Below are positions 17,968-26,778 of a stretch of DNA of 64,000 nucleotides, in pieces. Each line of letters opens with the position of its first letter. The stretch's first letter is position 1. Position numbers and translations under genes: made by a program. The notes beneath the pieces are model-generated. The model worked only from the letters and a program-made list of their open reading frames with translations, was not told where the DNA came from and made no database searches. Source of the DNA: an uncultured Paracoccaceae bacterium (GTDB lineage Bacteria > Pseudomonadota > Alphaproteobacteria > Rhodobacterales > Rhodobacteraceae); assembly GCA_947503965.1 (NCBI GenBank), contig CANNFU010000007.1, positions 217,977 to 281,976 of the forward strand, given 5' to 3'.

Positions 17968-18693
17968 TTAGAATGTGGCAGAGCCGGGCAACCACTTTAC
18001 GATCAGTTCGTTCAAGGTGCCGTCAGCCTTCATCGACTGGATCGCAGCGGTGAACTTGTCGCGCAGCTCGGTGTCCGACTGGCGAACGCCGAGGCCGATG
18101 CCGCCACCGATCAGCACGTCTTCACCGGTGAAGGACAGTTCCGCGTCGGATTCCGCAATCGGTTCAAGGAACGCCTTGTCAGCCAGAACCGCGTCAGCTT
18201 CGCCTGCTTTCACAGCAGCAATTGTTTCGTCAGGTGTTGCGAATTCCAGCAGTGTGGCACCTTCCATGCCGGCGACATGCGCGGCCTGAATGGTGCTTGC
18301 CTGTGCTGCAATGATCGCATTGCTCAGATCCACATCGCCCATGGCCAGGTATGCAGATGGGTCAGGCTGTGTATAGGCTTCGGAAAAGTCGATGACTTCC
18401 TTACGCTCATCCGTAATCGACATGCCCGCGATGATCGCGTCGTAGTTGCCGGAGACGAGGTTGGGGATGATGCTGTCCCATTCGTTCGTCACCCATTCAC
18501 AGGTCAGTTCGGCACGCGCGCAAAGCTCATCCCCCAGTTCGCGTTCGAATCCGTCGACTTCGCCTGCGTCATTGATGAAGTTGTATGGAGGGTAGGCGCC
18601 TTCGGTGCCCAGCCGGACAACGGAATGTGCGTCAGCCAGTGCCATGCTGCCCGCGAGGGTCAGGGCGGCAGCGCTCAAGATCAGGTTTTTCAT
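17968..18693 (-). CDS. Periplasmic amino acid/amine-binding protein (SBP family 3)
   Basis: A 241-residue protein with a signal peptide (MKNLILSAAALTLAGSMALA, cut near ADA) and the family 3 solute-binding core: LGTEGAYPPYNFIN, GFERELGDELC, ITDERKEVIDFSEAY and a DAVLADK segment. It belongs with the flanking permeases and ATPase. The family binds polar amino acids such as Arg, Lys, His and opines. Two Cys at about 58 and 65 could form the disulfide seen in histidine/arginine-binding members. Confidence 0.93.
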   Translation of the reverse strand: MKNLILSAAALTLAGSMALADAHSVVRLGTEGAYPPYNFINDAGEVDGFERELGDELCARAELTCEWVTNEWDSIIPNLVSGNYDAIIAGMSITDERKEVIDFSEAYTQPDPSAYLAMGDVDLSNAIIAAQASTIQAAHVAGMEGATLLEFATPDETIAAVKAGEADAVLADKAFLEPIAESDAELSFTGEDVLIGGGIGLGVRQSDTELRDKFTAAIQSMKADGTLNELIVKWLPGSATF

Positions 18694-18717
18694 CAGGTAT
18701 TCTCCCAGTTAGATGAT

Positions 18718-19491
18718 TTATGAGACCGTCGCGGACAGAAATCCGCGCAGACGGTCGGTTTTTGGATTGCCGAAAAGCTCGGTTGGTGGGCCTTCCTCTT
18801 CGACCTTGCCTTGGTGCAGAAATACGACGTGATCGCTGACATCCGCCGCGAGACGCATGTCATGGGTCACGATAATCATGGTGCGCCCTTCGGCGGCCAG
18901 ATCCTTGATCACCTTGACGACTTCCTGTTCAAGCTCGGGATCCAGCGCGCTGGTGGGTTCATCGAATAGCAGCGCTTTCGGTTCCATGCAAAGCGCGCGC
19001 GCAATAGCGGCGCGTTGTTGCTGCCCACCAGAAAGCTGTGCCGGATAAGCATCGCATTTGTCGCCGATCCCGACCTTGTCGAGATATTTGCGGGCTGCTG
19101 CCTCAACCTCGGCCTTGTCGCGTTTGAGCACGGTCAGGGGCGCTTCCATCACATTCTGCAGGATTGTCATGTGGGCCCACAGATTGAACTGTTGAAACAC
19201 CATCGACAGATTGGTGCGGATGCGGATCATCTGTGCGTGATCGCCCGGATGCCGACCCGCGCCGCTGCCTTTCCAATGCACCGGTTCGCCGCAGAAAATC
19301 ACATCGCCCTGCTGGCTGTCTTCCAACAGGTTCGCGCAGCGCAGGATCGTGGATTTGCCGGAGCCTGAGGAGCCGATCAACGACACGACATGCCCAGCGG
19401 GGGCCGTGATATCCACGCCTTTGATCACCTCTAGCGCGCCATAGGCTTTGTGCAGGTTGCGGATTTCGATGACGGGTGTGGAATCGGTCAC
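18718..19491 (-). CDS. Polar amino acid ABC transporter ATPase (HisP type)
   Basis: A 257-residue ATP-binding subunit with Walker A GSSGSGKST (40-48), signature LSGGQQQ (153-159) and Walker B ALLFDEPTSA (173-182), followed by the VTHDM switch. The start is a GTG at 19491 giving MTDSTPVIEIRN; no good ribosome binding site is seen before it. It is the first gene of the minus-strand amine operon, and the 85 bases upstream are the likely place for the main promoter. Confidence 0.93.
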   Translation of the reverse strand: MTDSTPVIEIRNLHKAYGALEVIKGVDITAPAGHVVSLIGSSGSGKSTILRCANLLEDSQQGDVIFCGEPVHWKGSGAGRHPGDHAQMIRIRTNLSMVFQQFNLWAHMTILQNVMEAPLTVLKRDKAEVEAAARKYLDKVGIGDKCDAYPAQLSGGQQQRAAIARALCMEPKALLFDEPTSALDPELEQEVVKVIKDLAAEGRTMIIVTHDMRLAADVSDHVVFLHQGKVEEEGPPTELFGNPKTDRLRGFLSATVS

Positions 19492-19522
19492 GTGGCGGGC
19501 AGCTTTTTATTATTCCGGACGG

Positions 19523-19551
19523 ATTAGGGCCCATTTTCTAGCCATTTGCAA
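19523..19551 (-). promoter_or_regulatory. Candidate promoter of the amine/ABC operon
   Basis: On the minus strand TTGCAA (19551-19546) and CCTAAT (19528-19523) are separated by 17 bases, a fair match to a housekeeping -35/-10 pair, 32 bases before the GTG. The hexamers are degenerate, so this is only a suggestion. Confidence 0.25.
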
Positions 19552-19576
19552 TGTCATAAGGCAACTTGACGTGTCG

Positions 19577-20329
19577 TCAGACCGCATTTGCATGCGGCGC
19601 AGGCGGAATGGGTAAATCATAGGCGCCGGATGGCAAAGACAGGACCGACCGCAAACCAAGCGCCTCGCGATATGGCGGGGCAAGTGCGGCAAGTGCGTCG
19701 GTCATGCAGGCCAACAGGACGTCCGGATCTGCGTTCCGCGCCGTGATGAATGGCAAAGCGGGGGTGGGTTGTGTTTCGTAGATCACGCGCAGGCCTGCTG
19801 TTTCGCCCATCACTGTCAGATTTCGAAATGTCACGGCGTCAACGGACGCAAAATCCGCGCGGTCATCGGCGACGGCCATGGCCGAGGCCCGATGCGATCC
19901 TGTGCAAAGATGTGGGCAGTGCAGCACCCATGGGATTTCCAGCGCCACCGCGGCCCAGCCTGATTGCGACAGTGGGTCATTATAGGCAAAACGGGCTCGC
20001 TTGAACGCATTCAGATTTTCGCGGGTATCATTGTGCCGTGCGATCACAAGGCTGCGATAATATCCCGGCGGGCATCCGGGAACGCGGTAATCGGGTGTGC
20101 CCACAAGCGTCACATGTTCGCGTAATCGGGTCCGATAGGGCAGGCTGCATGTTTGTGACAGAATCAGATCAGGTGACAGCCAATGCGCCAACAAATCCGG
20201 GATACTGTCTGTTAACCTGTCGGGGGCTGCGACACCTGCATCGCGTAACCTGTCCCTCATACCCGCCCAGAAATGCCCTTCCGCAACGGCCGTATGCGGG
20301 GCCGTGTACATCGGCAGGCTGGCGATCAT
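19577..20329 (-). CDS. PhnD-like substrate-binding-fold protein without signal peptide
   Basis: A 250-residue protein resembling the phosphate/phosphonate-binding PhnD family: ASLPMYTAP at the start, an SQTCSLPYRTRL segment, PGCPPGYYRSLVI and a FASVDAVTFRNL segment. Family members are normally exported, but this one starts directly at the first beta strand with no signal sequence, so it may act in the cytoplasm as a sensor or the like. No phosphonate transporter genes are near. It overlaps the TerB-like gene by four bases. Confidence 0.75.
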   Translation of the reverse strand: MIASLPMYTAPHTAVAEGHFWAGMRDRLRDAGVAAPDRLTDSIPDLLAHWLSPDLILSQTCSLPYRTRLREHVTLVGTPDYRVPGCPPGYYRSLVIARHNDTRENLNAFKRARFAYNDPLSQSGWAAVALEIPWVLHCPHLCTGSHRASAMAVADDRADFASVDAVTFRNLTVMGETAGLRVIYETQPTPALPFITARNADPDVLLACMTDALAALAPPYREALGLRSVLSLPSGAYDLPIPPAPHANAV

Positions 20330-20763
20330 CCTGCGCTGATACGTAGCCTTGCGGCGTGGCTGTCCTGATCGGTGACGCCCAGCAAGGATACGGTCATACG
20401 CATCATGCTGTCTTCTTCGTCATCACGCACACCATCGGCCATCACGACACGCCACATCGCCTCGACCACACCAACCCGGTCTTCGTAGCCGACAGCATCC
20501 TTGATGGCGCGGGTGAAGCGGACCGTGTCAGGGGCCTCGGCCTCCAGCGCCTCGGCCTCTTGGCGCAGGGTTGTCGCTTGGGCGAGGTCCATTTGATAGC
20601 GTTTCATTAGGCTTTGGTCGATTTGGCTGACTTCGACATCCGCATAATCACCATCGGTGCGTGCAATCCGGACCAGCAACGCGGCCAATGCCAGACGGGC
20701 ATCCGGGTCAGAGAGTTTTTCGGGTTCAGGGGCGGTCAACCGCCGGAGCAAATCAGTAAACAT
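20326..20763 (-). CDS. TerB-family protein
   Basis: A 145-residue helical protein with the TerB fold signature: LAALLVRIARTDGDYADVEVSQID in the first half and VEAMWRVVMADGVRDDEEDSMM in the second, each with acidic residues that could bind metal. Despite the tellurite-resistance name, lone TerB domains occur widely and their function is unknown. The gene is first in a two-gene unit with the PhnD-like protein. Confidence 0.8.
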   Translation of the reverse strand: MFTDLLRRLTAPEPEKLSDPDARLALAALLVRIARTDGDYADVEVSQIDQSLMKRYQMDLAQATTLRQEAEALEAEAPDTVRFTRAIKDAVGYEDRVGVVEAMWRVVMADGVRDDEEDSMMRMTVSLLGVTDQDSHAARLRISAG

Positions 20764-20768
20764 GATCC

Positions 20769-21560
20769 CTACATAGGGCCCGATTGGTGATCTTCAAAGA
20801 GCTTGGACAGTTGGGCTGCTTCCTCGGCAAATCCATAAGGGGCATTCACGACAAACAGGCCTGACCCGATCATCCGGTGACCGGTGCGCGCAGGCGGAAA
20901 TGCGACCTCATGAACGGTCGCATCCGGGATCGCTGATTTCAGCGCACCGACCATGGGGCGATGTGGGCCGTCGGTCAGGATCGGATACCAGAGCATCAGA
21001 ACGCCGACGCTCCATTTGCGGTGGATTTTCGTGATCGTCGTGGGGATGGTCTGATAATCTGATTTCACCTCGAATGACGGGTCAATCAGCAGCAGCCCCC
21101 GGCGCGGCTCTGGCGGGCACACGGACATGGCCATTTCCCAGCCGTCGCGTTGCCTGAAGATGCCACCATAAGGGGACATCGCGTTTTGCAGGGCGGCAAA
21201 TTCCTGTGGGTGCAACTCGGACAGATGAATATTGTCCATAGGACGCAGGCTTTCGGCAGCGATCAGGGGGGAGCCGGGATAAGCGGTGGCACCATGGCGT
21301 GCGCGGATCCTTTGTAAGACTTGCCGGTAGGGGTGATCGGCTACAAACCAGTCTGCCGCCAGATTGATCCCCCTGGCGGCCTCACCTGTCTTGATCGCTG
21401 CCGCATCGGCCAGATCATAAAGCCCGCGCCCTGCATGCGTTTCCAGATAGCTGAGCGGTTTGTTCTTGCGCGTCATATAGGCCAGCACCCAGGCCAGCAG
21501 GCTGTGCTTGTGCACATCGGCCAGATTTCCGGCATGGTAGATATGTTGGTATGAAAGCAT
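20769..21560 (-). CDS. rlmJ: 23S rRNA (adenine2030-N6)-methyltransferase
   Basis: A 263-residue SAM-dependent methyltransferase. It begins LSYQHIYHAGNLADVHKH, has ETHAGRGLYDL for SAM binding and LLLIDPSFEVKSDY as motif IV. RlmJ of E. coli has DPPY at the catalytic position; here it reads DPSF, a deviation worth knowing but in a clear RlmJ background. The ATG at 21560 has AAGGCAGG upstream; in-frame codons further up overlap the divergent MipA-like gene and are unlikely. Confidence 0.88.
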   Translation of the reverse strand: MLSYQHIYHAGNLADVHKHSLLAWVLAYMTRKNKPLSYLETHAGRGLYDLADAAAIKTGEAARGINLAADWFVADHPYRQVLQRIRARHGATAYPGSPLIAAESLRPMDNIHLSELHPQEFAALQNAMSPYGGIFRQRDGWEMAMSVCPPEPRRGLLLIDPSFEVKSDYQTIPTTITKIHRKWSVGVLMLWYPILTDGPHRPMVGALKSAIPDATVHEVAFPPARTGHRMIGSGLFVVNAPYGFAEEAAQLSKLFEDHQSGPM

Positions 21561-21677
21561 GCGCCTGCCTTGTGGAGTATCCCGATGGCCTAGCGGTTGT
21601 GTGCCGAACTGCCAAGTGGGCGTTGTCATACCTGACCGATGGGCTACTGTTACCAGACACAATCGAAAGATCACATC

Positions 21678-22415
21678 ATGCGCGCCATCCTTGTTCCCTT
21701 GCTATGCCTGCCGACCTTTGTGGCTGCACAAGAAAACAACGGGATTGCGTTCACGCTTGGGCTGGGTCCGCAATCCGCGCCTGAGTATTTCGGCGCTGAA
21801 GATAACGAGATTGGTCCAACCGGCAGCTTTGAGCTTGAAAGGCTGAAACTGGGACCATTGGCTTTGGGGGGTCAGGATCGATACGGGTTCGGGTTTGGTG
21901 GATCGGTGCGGTTCATCGGCGCGCGCGACGCTGATGATTATGACGCGCTGGAGGGGTTGGATGACGTCGATCTGTCGGTCGAATTGGGCGGCGGACTGGA
22001 GTTCAATGCCCCAAACTACGAGCTTTACGCGAAGCTGCGATATGGTGTGATTGGTCATGAATCACTGGTGGCCGAAATCGGTGGCGACATCTTCTATCGG
22101 CCAAGCGACGCCATCACGTTGAGTGCGGGGCCGCGTATCCTGTGGGGCAGCGATGATTACGCCCAGACCTATTTCGGTGTCAGTGATGCGGAAAGTGCGG
22201 CCAGCAGTTTTGATGCGTTTGATGCCGGGGCCGGCATTGTCAGCGCCGGGGTCGAGGCGGAAGCGAAGTATCAGTTCAATGATACGTGGGGCGTGATTGG
22301 CAAGATGCGCTTTGACCAATTGCGCGATGACGCCGCTGACAGTCCGATTTCGCAATCAGACGATCAAGTGACCGCCAGTGTCGTACTGACCCGGCGGATT
22401 TCACTGGGCTTCTGA
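21678..22415 (+). CDS. MipA/OmpV-family outer membrane protein
   Basis: A 245-residue beta-barrel-type protein with a signal peptide (MRAILVPLLCLPTFVAA, cut before QENN). Alternating strands rich in Gly and aromatics, the GPQSAPEYFGAED start and a C-terminal ISLGF ending in Phe fit the MipA/OmpV scaffold. Family members act as murein-hydrolase interacting proteins or small porins; the role here is unknown. It ends two bases before the convergent pyrG stop. Confidence 0.85.
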   Translation: MRAILVPLLCLPTFVAAQENNGIAFTLGLGPQSAPEYFGAEDNEIGPTGSFELERLKLGPLALGGQDRYGFGFGGSVRFIGARDADDYDALEGLDDVDLSVELGGGLEFNAPNYELYAKLRYGVIGHESLVAEIGGDIFYRPSDAITLSAGPRILWGSDDYAQTYFGVSDAESAASSFDAFDAGAGIVSAGVEAEAKYQFNDTWGVIGKMRFDQLRDDAADSPISQSDDQVTASVVLTRRISLGF

Positions 22416-22417
22416 GC

Positions 22418-24061
22418 TTAGACCAGCCGCGATGTTTCAACCGCCGCCCGCACAAAATCGGCGAAAAGCGGATGAGGCGCGAATGGTTTCGATTTCAGTT
22501 CCGGGTGGAACTGTACCCCGATAAACCACGGGTGATCTTTCCACTCGACGATTTCGGGCAATTTGCCATCCGGTGACATGCCCGAGAACGTCAAACCCGC
22601 CTTTTCCAGCGTATCGCGATATTTCACATCCACCTCATAGCGGTGGCGATGCCGTTCTTCGATGGCCGTGCTGCCATAGACCTTTGCCACATGCGACCCC
22701 TCCGCCAGCGTGGCATTATAGGCGCCCAGCCGCATGGTGCCGCCTTTGTCGTCATCTGCCTTGCGGGCGACGGTGTGATTGCCCTGCACCCATTCCTTGA
22801 GGTGATAAACCACGGGTTCGAAACGTTTTTTACCAGCTTCGTGGTCAAACTCCTCTGACCCGGCCTTTTCCATGCCGGCCACGTTTCGTGCCGCCTCGAT
22901 CACCGCCATTTGCATGCCGAGACAGATGCCCAGATAGGGGATATTTTTCTCGCGGGCGAATTGGGCTGCCTTGATCTTGCCCTCGGTGCCGCGTTCGCCA
23001 AAGCCGCCGGGCACAAGAATGGCGTGATAACCTTCGAGATAGGGGGCGGCATCTTCGCGGTCGAAGAGTTCCGCATCGACCCATTCGATCTTGACCTTCA
23101 CACGGTTGGCCATGCCGCCATGGGTCAGGGCCTCGGCGATGGATTTATAGGCGTCTTCAAGCTGCGTGTATTTGCCGACGATAGCGACCTTCACCTTGCC
23201 TTCGGGATTGTGGATACGGTCATAGACATCGTGCCAGACATCCAGTTTCGGGGCAGGGGCGGGCGAGATATCAAACGCATCCAGAACCGCCTGATCCAGA
23301 CCCTGTTCGTGATAGGCCAGCGGTGCTTCGTAGATTGATTTCAGGTCGTAAGCGGCAACCACGCATTGCTTGCGCACGTTACAGAACAGCGCGATTTTCT
23401 CGCGCTCTTTCTCTGGAATTGGGTGTTCTGAGCGGCAGACCAGAATATCCGGCGCAATCCCGATGGACTGCAATTCCTTGACCGAGTGTTGGGTTGGTTT
23501 TGTCTTCAGTTCGCCAGATGCCGCAAGATAGGGCAGCAATGTCAAATGCATGAAAATGCACTGTCCGCGTGGCTTGTCATGGGCGAATTGGCGGATCGCT
23601 TCGAAAAACGGCAGACCTTCGATATCGCCGACAGTGCCGCCGATTTCGCAGAGCATGAAATCAACCTCATCCTCGCCAATGGCAATGAAGTCCTTGATTT
23701 CATTTGTGACATGCGGGACCACCTGAATGGTCTTGCCGAGGTAATCGCCGCGCCGCTCTTTTTCGAGCACGTTGGAATAGATGCGGCCTGAACTGACCGA
23801 GTCTGTTTTGCGCGCTGGCACGCCGGTGAAGCGTTCATAATGGCCAAGATCCAGATCCGTCTCTGCCCCGTCGTCGGTCACGAAAACCTCGCCATGCTCG
23901 AATGGGGACATCGTACCGGGGTCGACATTCAGATAAGGGTCTAGCTTGCGCAGCCGCACGGAATAACCGCGTGCTTGCAGCAATGCACCTAATGCTGCCG
24001 AGGCCAGCCCCTTTCCGAGGGAAGACACAACGCCGCCGGTAATAAAAATGAAACGCGCCAT
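22418..24061 (-). CDS. pyrG: CTP synthase
   Basis: A 547-residue enzyme that converts UTP to CTP with glutamine. The N-terminal synthetase domain shows [16 protein letters not shown] and [26 protein letters not shown]; the C-terminal class I amidotransferase domain shows GICLGMQ (Cys), and a GVQFHPE segment with His and Glu. Full length. It lies 159 bases downstream of secG, the usual alphaproteobacterial order. Confidence 0.98.
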   Translation of the reverse strand: MARFIFITGGVVSSLGKGLASAALGALLQARGYSVRLRKLDPYLNVDPGTMSPFEHGEVFVTDDGAETDLDLGHYERFTGVPARKTDSVSSGRIYSNVLEKERRGDYLGKTIQVVPHVTNEIKDFIAIGEDEVDFMLCEIGGTVGDIEGLPFFEAIRQFAHDKPRGQCIFMHLTLLPYLAASGELKTKPTQHSVKELQSIGIAPDILVCRSEHPIPEKEREKIALFCNVRKQCVVAAYDLKSIYEAPLAYHEQGLDQAVLDAFDISPAPAPKLDVWHDVYDRIHNPEGKVKVAIVGKYTQLEDAYKSIAEALTHGGMANRVKVKIEWVDAELFDREDAAPYLEGYHAILVPGGFGERGTEGKIKAAQFAREKNIPYLGICLGMQMAVIEAARNVAGMEKAGSEEFDHEAGKKRFEPVVYHLKEWVQGNHTVARKADDDKGGTMRLGAYNATLAEGSHVAKVYGSTAIEERHRHRYEVDVKYRDTLEKAGLTFSGMSPDGKLPEIVEWKDHPWFIGVQFHPELKSKPFAPHPLFADFVRAAVETSRLV

Positions 24062-24220
24062 TGGCTGGGGACTCCCGTGAAATTATCCAAATCTTGTGGG
24101 AAAGCGAAGGTTGATTTTCGCATCATCACGGGATTTGACCATTAGCGGATTCGGGTCCATTGCGCAACCGCTCACCCAACATCATGTTGTCGAAAGTGCC
24201 CGCGCGGCCACTTATTGTGG

Positions 24221-24577
24221 TTATTCGCCCGCCGGGACCAGTGGTGCGTTATCATCCAGTGACGGTGGCAACAGGCTGTCACCAAGGTCGGGAACGGCTG
24301 TGCCATCTTCGCCAGCATCAATCCCTAAACGATCGGCGACCGATGAACCGGCTGTTTCGCTTGCCGAAATCAGCGTCAAAGCGATTGATGTGCAGATGAA
24401 TGCCGTCGCAAGCGCCCAAGTAAATTTGCTCATCGCTGTGGGTGCTGGTCGTCCGCCGGTGGCACCGCCACCGCCGCCGCCCATACCAAGGCCACCACCT
24501 TCGGAGCGCTGCAAAAGCACAGTGCCGATCAGGCTCAGCGCCAAGATCAGGTGGATGATGAGAACGACGTTTTCCAT
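24221..24577 (-). CDS. secG: Preprotein translocase subunit SecG
   Basis: A 118-residue protein with two membrane helices (about 3-22 and 53-72) joined by a Gly-rich loop following LLQRSEGGGLGMGG, diagnostic for SecG of the SecYEG channel. The tail is acidic and longer than in E. coli, as usual in this order. Gene order secG-pyrG supports the call. Confidence 0.95.
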   Translation of the reverse strand: MENVVLIIHLILALSLIGTVLLQRSEGGGLGMGGGGGGATGGRPAPTAMSKFTWALATAFICTSIALTLISASETAGSSVADRLGIDAGEDGTAVPDLGDSLLPPSLDDNAPLVPAGE

Positions 24578-24653
24578 ATTGGGCCTTTCAGGGCGTTCGC
24601 GAACACGCGGTATCTAAAAGCTGCGCAGCATTCCCGCAACCCCTGAATGGCCC

Positions 24654-25049
24654 TTATTCGTCGATGTCATCCACGTCAGTTTGCCCTGTCAGGCGGCGGC
24701 GCACGATTGACCAGCTCAACCCCACGGCCAGGACGATGGAAAGTGCGACAATAGCGATCCAGGTGTTTATTGTCGGATCATCAAGGCTGATCACCCCCTG
24801 ATCGAACAGGACCCACAGTAGCGTGGCGACAACAGCCAGGATCAGGATCATCCCGAATATGCCAATCGATCGCAACGTCGCCCGCAGGTAAATGATGTAG
24901 CCAACCAGCAGCACCAGCCCGAACAGCACCGTCATTGACAGGTTGGTTTCATAGTTTGCCATGCTCCAGCGCACAAAATTCCATTGCGTCGGATTATATG
25001 TCGCGGTCAGCAGCACAAAGGCAAAGACCCACCTGATCAGGAAACCCAT
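24654..25049 (-). CDS. Small four-helix membrane protein (DUF6524-like)
   Basis: A 131-residue protein with about four membrane segments, conserved start GFLIRWVFAFVLLTATYNPTQWN and an acidic tail. It resembles the uncharacterised DUF6524 proteins common in Rhodobacteraceae; the family name is from memory. The ATG at 25049 follows GAGGG; an in-frame extension to 25166 is Pro/His-rich and unlikely. No function can be given. It is divergent from purA. Confidence 0.75.
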   Translation of the reverse strand: MGFLIRWVFAFVLLTATYNPTQWNFVRWSMANYETNLSMTVLFGLVLLVGYIIYLRATLRSIGIFGMILILAVVATLLWVLFDQGVISLDDPTINTWIAIVALSIVLAVGLSWSIVRRRLTGQTDVDDIDE

Positions 25050-25192
25050 GATATCCCTCGTTTCTTTTTGGTGGGGCGACCATGACGCTGCGCTTTGATG
25101 CTGTCCAGTCTGGTGCGGGCCAAATTTGCGGTTTCGCGCCGGGCAGCGCAGGGCTATAGGGGGCACGCTGCTTGCAAAGGGAACAAAGAGTC

Positions 25193-26488
25193 ATGGCAAA
25201 TGTGGTGGTCGTTGGTGCCCAGTGGGGCGATGAAGGCAAAGGCAAGATTGTTGACTGGTTGTCAGAGCGTGCCGATGTGATTGCGCGCTTTCAAGGTGGG
25301 CACAATGCGGGCCACACGCTTGTCATTGATGGCAAAGTTTACAAATTGAATGCGCTTCCCTCGGGCGTGGTCCGCGGGGGCAAATTGTCGGTTATCGGCA
25401 ATGGCGTGGTCCTTGATCCTTGGCACTTGATTGAAGAAATTGGACGTATCCGTCAGGACGGCGTCGAAATCACGCCAGAGACACTGATGATCGCGGAGAA
25501 CGCGCCGCTTATTCTGCCCATCCATGGTGAGCTTGACCGCGCGCGGGAGGAAGCCGCGTCGCGCGGCACCAAGATCGGGACAACCGGGCGCGGCATCGGA
25601 CCTGCTTACGAAGACAAGGTGGGTCGTCGTTCAGTGCGCGTCTCGGATCTGGCCGACCCCGCCACGCTTGAGGCACGGGTGGACCGGGCACTTCAGCACC
25701 ATGACCCCCTGCGCAAGGGGCTCGGCATTGCGCCCGTCGACCGGGATGCCTTGCTTGCGCAGCTTCTCGATATTGCGCAGGATATCCTGCCCTACGCAGC
25801 GCCGGTCTGGAAAATTCTCAACGAAAAGCGCAAAGCCGGCAAACGCATCCTGTTCGAGGGGGCGCAAGGTGCGCTGCTGGACATCGACTTTGGGACCTAT
25901 CCGTTTGTGACGTCGTCCAATGTGATCGCCGGGCAGGCAGCGACCGGTGTCGGCATCGGACCGACATCGATCAATTACGTGCTGGGAATCGTAAAAGCCT
26001 ACACAACCCGTGTCGGCGAAGGACCGTTCCCGACCGAACTTGACGACGCAGATGGCCAGAGACTGGGCGAACGCGGTCATGAATTTGGCACGGTGACCGG
26101 ACGCAAGCGGCGCTGTGGCTGGTTTGATGCAGCACTTGTCCGGCAGACATGCGCGACATCTGGAGTGACCGGTATCGCATTGACAAAGTTGGATGTTCTG
26201 GACGGTTTCAAGACGCTGAAAATCTGCGTGGGGTATGAGTTGGATGGTCAGACGCTGGATTATCTGCCCACTGCCGCCGATCAGCAGGCGCGCTGCGTGC
26301 CCGTCTACGAGGACATCGAAGGCTGGTCGGAATCAACCGAAGGCGCGCGTTCCTGGGCAGACCTGCCTGCGCAGGCCATCAAATATGTGCGCCGCATCGA
26401 AGAGTTGATCGACTGTCCTGTCGCCCTAGTTTCCACCTCACCTGAAAGGGAAGACACCATTCTGGTGACTGATCCATTCGCGGACTGA
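25193..26488 (+). CDS. purA: Adenylosuccinate synthetase
   Basis: A 431-residue GTP-dependent enzyme joining IMP and aspartate in AMP synthesis. [11 protein letters not shown] at the N terminus is the P-loop-like motif with the catalytic Asp, GHNAGHT carries the catalytic His, and [10 protein letters not shown] and KLDVLDGFK follow in order. The ATG at 25193 directly precedes [12 protein letters not shown]. Confidence 0.98.
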   Translation: MANVVVVGAQWGDEGKGKIVDWLSERADVIARFQGGHNAGHTLVIDGKVYKLNALPSGVVRGGKLSVIGNGVVLDPWHLIEEIGRIRQDGVEITPETLMIAENAPLILPIHGELDRAREEAASRGTKIGTTGRGIGPAYEDKVGRRSVRVSDLADPATLEARVDRALQHHDPLRKGLGIAPVDRDALLAQLLDIAQDILPYAAPVWKILNEKRKAGKRILFEGAQGALLDIDFGTYPFVTSSNVIAGQAATGVGIGPTSINYVLGIVKAYTTRVGEGPFPTELDDADGQRLGERGHEFGTVTGRKRRCGWFDAALVRQTCATSGVTGIALTKLDVLDGFKTLKICVGYELDGQTLDYLPTAADQQARCVPVYEDIEGWSESTEGARSWADLPAQAIKYVRRIEELIDCPVALVSTSPEREDTILVTDPFAD

Positions 26489-26493
26489 GGGAT

Positions 26494-26724
26494 ATGACTT
26501 ATAAAGCACGCAAACGTCTGGCGCTATTCGTTCTGGTGGTGGGCCTGCCGATCTATATCATCGTGGCCGCAACCATCATGAGCGGGATGATGACAGGTAA
26601 CATCCGTTTTCCGCTGGCGGTGGAGTTTATGGTGTATCTGGCTTTGGGGATTGGCTGGGCCTTCCCGTTGAAATGGGTATTCAAGGGCATCGGCCAGCCG
26701 GACCCGGATCAGAACAGTAGTTGA
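26494..26724 (+). CDS. DUF2842 two-helix membrane protein
   Basis: A 76-residue protein with two hydrophobic segments (about 9-30 and 42-62) and a conserved basic start (TYKARKRLAL). It fits DUF2842, a small alphaproteobacterial membrane family of unknown function, and follows purA by five bases, so the two are probably cotranscribed and end at the terminator below. Confidence 0.85.
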   Translation: MTYKARKRLALFVLVVGLPIYIIVAATIMSGMMTGNIRFPLAVEFMVYLALGIGWAFPLKWVFKGIGQPDPDQNSS

Positions 26725-26730
26725 GATCAC

Positions 26731-26762
26731 AAAAAAGGCGGGGAAATCCCCGCCCGTTTTTG
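26731..26762. terminator. Bidirectional rho-independent terminator
   Basis: GGCGGGG and CCCCGCC (7-bp stem, AAAT loop, 26737-26754) are followed by a T-run on the plus strand and preceded by six A residues, which give a U-run for transcripts from the other strand. It lies between the convergent DUF2842 gene and the acidic protein gene. Confidence 0.9.
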
Positions 26763-26778
26763 TTTTGTTGTAAAATGA

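Noticed and set aside
24062..24220. tRNA gene between secG and pyrG, as in some enterobacteria
   Set aside because: No cloverleaf or T-loop consensus could be found on either strand.
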